Shown here: piece by piece, positions 59,502-64,000 of the stretch
How the letters are laid out: each line of letters starts with the position of its first letter
Position numbering within the stretch: position 1 is the stretch's first letter
DNA from: Oscillospiraceae bacterium
Lineage (GTDB): Bacteria; Bacillota; Clostridia; Oscillospirales; Acutalibacteraceae
Length of the DNA stretch: 64,000 nucleotides
NCBI GenBank assembly: GCA_003514385.1
Contig: DOQR01000005.1
Span: forward strand, 1-64,000
Direction: 5' to 3'
The notes under the pieces: model-generated
Told to the model about the DNA's origin: nothing
The model's database searches: none
What the model saw: the letters and a program-made list of their open reading frames with translations, nothing else
Program-made: the position numbers and the translations under genes

Positions 59502-60158
59502 GTGAAAATAAAAGCTGCTGTTTTCGATATGGACGGACTGATGTTTGATACCGAACGCCTTGCAATGGCGGCGTGGGACTACGCGGGCGAAAAGATGGGA
59601 CTCGGCAAGGCGGGCTATATGGTCATGAAGACCCTCGGCGTGACAGCCGAGCGCGCGGACGAGATATGGCGCGAGGAGTTCGGGAGCGATGTCGATACCG
59701 AAGCCATGCGCCGCTACGGCAGGGAATTCACCGATGATTTCTATGCGCATAACAAAGTCCCCGTGAAATACGGACTTTATGAACTGCTCGATTGGCTGAA
59801 ATCGGCGGGGATAAAGACCGCAGTAGCTTCGTCCTCGACCCGCAGAGCCGTTCTGCGCAACCTCGAAAGCGCGGGTATAACTGATAAGTTTGATATAATA
59901 GTCAGCGGCGAAATGGCGGCGCGCTCAAAGCCCGCGCCGGATATCTATCTCAAGGCATGCGAGCTGCTCGGCGAAAGCCCGAAAGATTGCATAGCTCTCG
60001 AAGATTCGCGCAATGGTCTGTGGGCTGCACATAACGCCGGATGCCGCGTGATAATGGTGCCCGACCTTTGGCAGGCGGATGAGGAAACCGAAAATATACT
60101 CCGGAAAAAATTCGCCAACCTGCTCGAAGTCAGAAACTTCCTGCGTGGAGATGAATAA
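59502..60158 (+). CDS. HAD-IA family phosphatase/phosphoglucomutase-like
   Basis: 218 residues. Motif I is D9-M-D11-G-L, motif II is ASSST, the lysine is in KPAPDIY, and motif IV is ALEDSRNG. A small helical cap lies at 15-85. This is the beta-phosphoglucomutase-like subgroup; members dephosphorylate sugar phosphates, nucleotides or phosphoglycolate. The substrate is not predictable. The start is GTG, five bases behind GGAGGTG. It is transcribed alone. Confidence 0.87.
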   Translation: MKIKAAVFDMDGLMFDTERLAMAAWDYAGEKMGLGKAGYMVMKTLGVTAERADEIWREEFGSDVDTEAMRRYGREFTDDFYAHNKVPVKYGLYELLDWLKSAGIKTAVASSSTRRAVLRNLESAGITDKFDIIVSGEMAARSKPAPDIYLKACELLGESPKDCIALEDSRNGLWAAHNAGCRVIMVPDLWQADEETENILRKKFANLLEVRNFLRGDE

Positions 60159-60851
60159 CAAAAAATAAAAATGTGCAAATAATACACAGAATCATACTCA
60201 CAGTTTTCGGCGGGTAGGATTTTTGCATTGGTTTATGATAATACGAGCTGCATTGATAAATTGGGATTTGTAGCTGTAAGTGCCGACAATAACCAGCTAC
60301 TGCAATATTATAAATCGGCACAATTGTTTAGGACGGGTATTATCCGCCCGTGAAATTTGTACAATTTTATTGCTATGCAACTTGTAGGGACAGCCCTCGC
60401 GGCTGTCCGATATCGGCGTAGCCGATACGGGGTCATAGCAATTGTAAATTGTTGATAATTGGCTTACTACCTTCGCGTCCCAATATAATCAAACTTTTCA
60501 CACTTTCCGCGTTTCGGCATTTTCTTTTTATTTGAAAAAGAAAACGCCTGCAAAAGAAAAGCAAAACAGGGGGAATCCCCCCTGTACCCCCGCGAATGCC
60601 GCGCCGCGGTACCTAGCTCGCGGCTCTCAGTCAGTAGCTCGGCACATTCGCCCGTAAACTCGCTTCGCTCAAGCAATACGGGCTCGTGCGTCTTGCTTTG
60701 CAAGCCGTTCCCTCGCCTGTTTCAATTGGCTTATCTAACACTGCGACGCGGCTATTAAAGGTTTTATTATAGAAGTCAACTGGTCACTTGCTTTTATTTT
60801 GCTATAGCTAAAGTGATAGATAAATCCAAATTTATATCTCCATCACAAAAC
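60159..60851. repeat. Long non-coding spacer with several repeat-like pieces
   Basis: No convincing gene in about 690 bases. Pieces seen: CGGGTATTATCCGCCCG (60340-60356), GACAGCCCTCGCGGCTGTC and ATCGGCGTAGCCGAT (60390-60429), related to hairpins at 23.5-23.7 kb. A block at 60520-60600 with AAAAGAAAACGCC and GGGGGAATCCCCCC follows, then a GC-rich stretch ending near 60720. They look like decayed dispersed elements. Confidence 0.5.
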
Positions 60852-60892
60852 AACCCCCAACCGCAGCAGCTGCGATTGGGGGTTACATACAT
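60852..60892 (-). terminator. Terminator of the lipase gene
   Basis: AACCCCCAA..CGCA pairs with TGCG..TTGGGGGTT (60852-60884). Read in reverse it is followed by GTTTTGT. Confidence 0.7.
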
Positions 60893-60915
60893 ATTATTTA
60901 TTCCCTGTGGGTTTA

Positions 60916-62199
60916 TCAATCCGTTACGGGCAGGCTCTCTATAAGATTGGTCAGCTCATAGTAGAATTTGAGTGTCTGACTCTTCGTGCACTGCATTCCG
61001 ATGACCGTGCCGTGGTCGCCCTCGCGCGTGGGCATGACGTACCATTTGGCGGTCTCGAGCTCCATGCCGGGGGTGTAGTCCTCATGCTCGTCGGTGAACG
61101 GGTAGCGCGCCGATACGACGTTTACAAGTCCGTCATTCGGAAGCCACGATGCGTCTATCTTGTAGTCGGAGAACAGGTTCTTCGAGTATGCGCCGAGAAG
61201 AGTGGCTGACGGGCGCAGAACAACGAGCGTCTTTATCTTCGGAACCTGGGTTCCCGCAAGCGTCTTGCGCGTGGTCTGATACGAATAGGAGAAATAGTAG
61301 ACTCCGTCTACCGGCTTTGAGAACTTGTTTATCTCCTCGGCTCTCTCGGGATACATATCGTCCGCCGCGGTGTCGGTGTGGGTCATGATAGTCATGAAAG
61401 CCTTTATGAACGCCTCCTCGGGGGTCGAGCCGTCGCCCGGTATGGGGGTCAGGCCGAACTGCTCGAGGTGGAAGTCAACATAGCCGTTGAGCTTCGAGCG
61501 ACCCATTAAGCCGGCGTAGGCGTAGCATGCCGCTTTGCCCAGCTCGGCCATGTTCATGCCGTCGATGATATATGCGAGCGTCGTGCCGTTGTGCGGGGCG
61601 CAGAGCGTTGTGACGGAGTTTATGTAGTTGCCCTTGCCGCCGGTGAACAGCGGGGAGATGTCGTCGGGCGAGGTTGCCGCCTGCTCATCTTCGCTGCCGT
61701 ATGCGAGCAGAGCCGTGAGCGTTCTGACTGTCGCGCCGCCGAACGAGTGACCGACGAGATTTATCTTCTTTATATTGCCGTCCGCGTCTGGCTCGCCCCA
61801 GCCCTCAATCATGGGCTTTGTGTAGGTTCTGCCGTAGCGGCTGTGGTTGAATTTCTCGGAGTGCGCCTTGCCGTAGTCAACGCGAGTGCCGGTTATCTGT
61901 GCGTAGAGCTCGCATACTCTGTCCCAGTTGCTCGACATCGGGCCGACGGATGCGGCATAGCTTTCATAGTGAAGCTTGTTCAGCTCGTCCATGAGCGAGC
62001 ATGATGCCGAGCCCCAGTAGGGGAGCGTGTCGTCGATTCCCTCGTCCTCGCCCCAGCCGAAAAGACCGTGGACATATACATAGGGGTATTTGTTGATATC
62101 AATCGACCCGATCGCGCTCACTCCCTGTGCGGCGATAGTGAATATGAGCGCCAGAACTGTTATCAGGCTCAGCGTGCGTTTAACAATTTTCGCTTTCAT
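60916..62199 (-). CDS. Secreted lipase (alpha/beta hydrolase, family I.5-like)
   Basis: About 427 residues. A signal peptide ends at VSA (27-29). YPYVYVHGLFGWG forms the oxyanion region, NLVGHSFGGATVR holds the nucleophilic serine, WLPNDGLVNVVSA the aspartate and GDHGTVIG the histidine, in the same order as staphylococcal and Geobacillus lipases. It should cleave triacylglycerols or related esters outside the cell. No membrane or wall anchor is seen. The ATG at 62199 follows AGGAGGG; a frame start seven codons upstream is poorer. Confidence 0.88.
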   Translation of the reverse strand: MKAKIVKRTLSLITVLALIFTIAAQGVSAIGSIDINKYPYVYVHGLFGWGEDEGIDDTLPYWGSASCSLMDELNKLHYESYAASVGPMSSNWDRVCELYAQITGTRVDYGKAHSEKFNHSRYGRTYTKPMIEGWGEPDADGNIKKINLVGHSFGGATVRTLTALLAYGSEDEQAATSPDDISPLFTGGKGNYINSVTTLCAPHNGTTLAYIIDGMNMAELGKAACYAYAGLMGRSKLNGYVDFHLEQFGLTPIPGDGSTPEEAFIKAFMTIMTHTDTAADDMYPERAEEINKFSKPVDGVYYFSYSYQTTRKTLAGTQVPKIKTLVVLRPSATLLGAYSKNLFSDYKIDASWLPNDGLVNVVSARYPFTDEHEDYTPGMELETAKWYVMPTREGDHGTVIGMQCTKSQTLKFYYELTNLIESLPVTD

Positions 62200-62466
62200 C
62201 AAAGATCCCTCCTGTATCATTACATTTTAAAGTTTATCTTATCAATAAAGCCGGGGATTTTATATTTTGTAAAAATAAGATTGTTTTTCACTCTTTTTGT
62301 AAAACGGTTTAAGAATTTTTTAAACAGTGTTGCAAAAATGTCAAACTCCTGTGACAAAAATGACAAGGTTCATAAAAGGAAATATTTTTCTGGTTGTAAA
62401 AATCCGATTTACGAGCGAATAAAAACCGACGTTCCGGCGATACTAATCGCAAAAGGAGTGAGAAAA

Positions 62467-62688
62467 ATGATCGACAGAATATCGCTTATTTTAGTAATAA
62501 TCGGCGCGCTCAACTGGGGCAGCATAGGCCTGTTCAAATTTGATATCGTCGCGTGGATATGCGGCGGCCAGGGATCGATAGTCGCGAGGATCATATATAC
62601 GCTCGTGGCGCTCGCAGGCATCTGGTGCATCTCGCTGTTTTTCAGGGAGAATACGCTCCTCGAGACGAATGACGGAAAAACGAAGTAA
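62467..62688 (+). CDS. DUF378 family small membrane protein
   Basis: 73 residues with two membrane helices (about 5-30 and 40-60). The DUF378 core MIDRISLILVIIGALNWGSIG is clear. Function unknown. The frame is open far upstream, but the ATG at 62467 with AAAGGAG in front is the family's normal start. The 187 bases after it, up to dnaG, hold no clear gene. Confidence 0.88.
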   Translation: MIDRISLILVIIGALNWGSIGLFKFDIVAWICGGQGSIVARIIYTLVALAGIWCISLFFRENTLLETNDGKTK

Positions 62689-62874
62689 ACTTTTCAAAAA
62701 AGGAATTGAAAATTGCAGCGGCGGCGGAGAGTGCAAAGGCGCTTTTCGCCGTCGCTTTGTTTAACGCCGACTTATCTGATGCAAAGCCGAGCGCAAAAAT
62801 TTTTAAATTTTTTGATAACTTTGTAGGGAAAACAGGATTTTTTGCGTATATATTATTGAAAGGGGTGAGAACGG

Positions 62875-64000
62875 ATGAGACTCAGCGACAGTTTTCTCGA
62901 ACAGCTGCGCGCAAATACGGATATAGAGAGCGTCATTTCTCCCTATGTTAACCTGCGCCGAAGGGGCAAGAACCTTGTCGGACTCTGCCCGTTCCACAAC
63001 GAAAAGACTCCGTCATTTACTGTTTATCCCGAAAACGGTAGCTTCTATTGCTTCGGCTGCGGAGTCGGCGGCGATGTGATAACTTTCGTGCGCCGAATGG
63101 AAAATCTTGACTATATGGAGGCGGTCAAGCAGCTTGCGGACAGAGCGGGAATGGCTCTGCCGGAGGACGGCTATGACGATACCCTCGCCAAAAAGCGCAC
63201 CGCCGTTTTGGCGGCGAACCGCGCGGCGGCGAAGTTTTTTCACTCTCAGCTCTTTACCGACAGAGGCAGACATGCTCTCAACTATTTCCTTGACCGCGGG
63301 CTGACTATGGAGACCATCCGCCACTTCGGCTTGGGCTTTGCTCCGGATGACTGGCGCGCGCTTAAAAATCACCTCAATGAACAGGGCTTTGACGATATTT
63401 TGCTCGAGAGTGCGAATCTCCTGCGCCGCAGCGACAAAAACGGAAAAGTATCTTATTACGACAACTTCCGCAACCGCGTGATGTTTCCGATAATCGACCC
63501 GCGCGGCAATGTCATAGCGTTCGGCGGCAGAGTGCTCGACGACTCGAAGCCGAAATACATAAACACTTCGGACACGCTCGTTTATAAAAAGAGCAACGGC
63601 GTCTTTGCACTGAATTTTGCAAAGAACGGAAACGACGGCAAACTCATTATCGCCGAGGGCTATATGGATGTCATAGCCCTGCATCAGGCGGGTTTCACGA
63701 ATGCCGTCGCCTGCCTCGGTACCGCGCTGACAAAAGAGCAGGCGAATCTGCTCTCACGTTATGCGGATGAGATAATCCTCTCGTATGACGCCGATGAGGC
63801 GGGTCAGAAGGCGACCGCCCGCGCGCTCGGAATATTCGGCACCACGGGAATGGAGATAAAGGTTCTGCGCCTGACCGGCGGCAAGGATCCCGACGAGATA
63901 ATCAAAAAATACGGCGCTCAGCGTTTCCGCGATATCATAAACGGCGCGGCGAACGACACGGAGTACAGACTCCTTCGGGCGCGTCAGGGGATAGACCTGT
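62875..64000 (+). CDS. dnaG: DNA primase DnaG, 5' part (runs off the window)
   Basis: The first 375 codons are in the window, without a stop. The CHC2 zinc finger is C38-P-F-H41 ... C59-x-x-C62. The catalytic core includes GLGFAPDDW, VMFPIIDPRGNVIAFGGR and the TOPRIM motifs IIAEGYMD and LSYDADEAG. DnaG makes the RNA primers for replication and works with the DnaB helicase through its C-terminal domain, which lies outside. In Firmicutes dnaG is usually followed by the main sigma factor gene. AAGGGGTGAG precedes the ATG. Confidence 0.96.
   Translation, partial: MRLSDSFLEQLRANTDIESVISPYVNLRRRGKNLVGLCPFHNEKTPSFTVYPENGSFYCFGCGVGGDVITFVRRMENLDYMEAVKQLADRAGMALPEDGYDDTLAKKRTAVLAANRAAAKFFHSQLFTDRGRHALNYFLDRGLTMETIRHFGLGFAPDDWRALKNHLNEQGFDDILLESANLLRRSDKNGKVSYYDNFRNRVMFPIIDPRGNVIAFGGRVLDDSKPKYINTSDTLVYKKSNGVFALNFAKNGNDGKLIIAEGYMDVIALHQAGFTNAVACLGTALTKEQANLLSRYADEIILSYDADEAGQKATARALGIFGTTGMEIKVLRLTGGKDPDEIIKKYGAQRFRDIINGAANDTEYRLLRARQGIDL

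Noticed and set aside
62706..62951. Small forward gene before dnaG
   Set aside because: No ribosome-binding site, and most of it overlaps the dnaG start in another frame.

Overview
The window reads as chromosomal DNA of an uncultured, spore-forming gut Firmicute, most likely class Clostridia near the Ruminococcaceae/Oscillospiraceae. This is inferred from gene content, not from an rRNA gene. Supporting signs are a GerA/SpoVAF-type germination protein beside a spore-cortex-type peptidoglycan-binding protein, a T-box riboswitch ahead of a trpXYZ-type ABC transporter, Mini-RNase III, DUF1893, DUF5685 and DUF1292 proteins, a YitT protein, and a tandem serpin pair like that reported from Eubacterium siraeum. 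Base composition is balanced and fairly uniform, except for one clearly AT-rich gene at 862-2127.

Layout. 1-861 is non-coding and repetitive: tRNA-Asn-like 3' ends, a duplicated structured element of about 230 bp and an array of small hairpins. It is followed by an AT-rich M16 peptidase, probably acquired horizontally. 2.2-13 kb carries housekeeping and sugar-related genes (DUF3267/DUF1893, a Cof-type HAD phosphatase, ychF, tcdA, an orphan family-5 solute-binding lipoprotein, a GPH sugar symporter coupled to a metallophosphoesterase, a Gfo/Idh oxidoreductase and an Rrf2 regulator). 13-20 kb carries envelope genes: a GHL10-type lipoprotein, a large Amidase_3 protein and a histidine kinase/response regulator pair. 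20-33 kb carries metabolism, RNA modification and ribosome assembly (aldose epimerase, aroQ, DUF5685 with a J-like protein, mtaB, a DacF-type carboxypeptidase, an RlmA-type methyltransferase, KDG kinase and KDPG aldolase, obgE, mrnC, yitT).

The accessory part begins at 32.8 kb. An ECF sigma factor, a membrane-anchored putative anti-sigma factor and two lipoprotein serpins form one tight operon. Next come a reverse-strand operon (ROK kinase, SIS protein, GH2 glycosidase, MATE exporter) and a DUF421/DUF4363 pair. 43.5-50 kb holds a minimal assembly line: a stand-alone adenylating enzyme, a condensation-domain-like protein and an acyl carrier protein, followed on the other strand by an enoate reductase-type flavoenzyme and a TcmP/LCMT-type methyltransferase. 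50-55.5 kb holds SPFH/NfeD membrane proteins and a sporulation/germination block. 55.7-58.9 kb is a Trp-specifier T-box with its transporter. tRNA-Gly(TCC) and tRNA-Gln(CTG) lie at 59 kb, followed by a HAD phosphatase, a 0.75-kb repetitive spacer, a secreted lipase, a DUF378 protein and the 5' part of dnaG, which runs off the window.

Most interesting candidates: the AMP-ligase/C-domain/ACP triad with its 10-bp-spaced TTAAC promoter repeats; the sigma/anti-sigma/serpin operon, in which one reactive loop has an apparent Met-Ser bond as in alpha-1-antitrypsin; a strong promoter followed about 30 bp later by a terminator at 50.03-50.12 kb (possible ~50-nt RNA); the Trp T-box followed by a perfectly duplicated ribosome-binding segment and a 13-codon reading frame; and the structured tRNA-associated repeats at the left edge. 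No CRISPR array, transposase, rRNA or complete prophage is visible.
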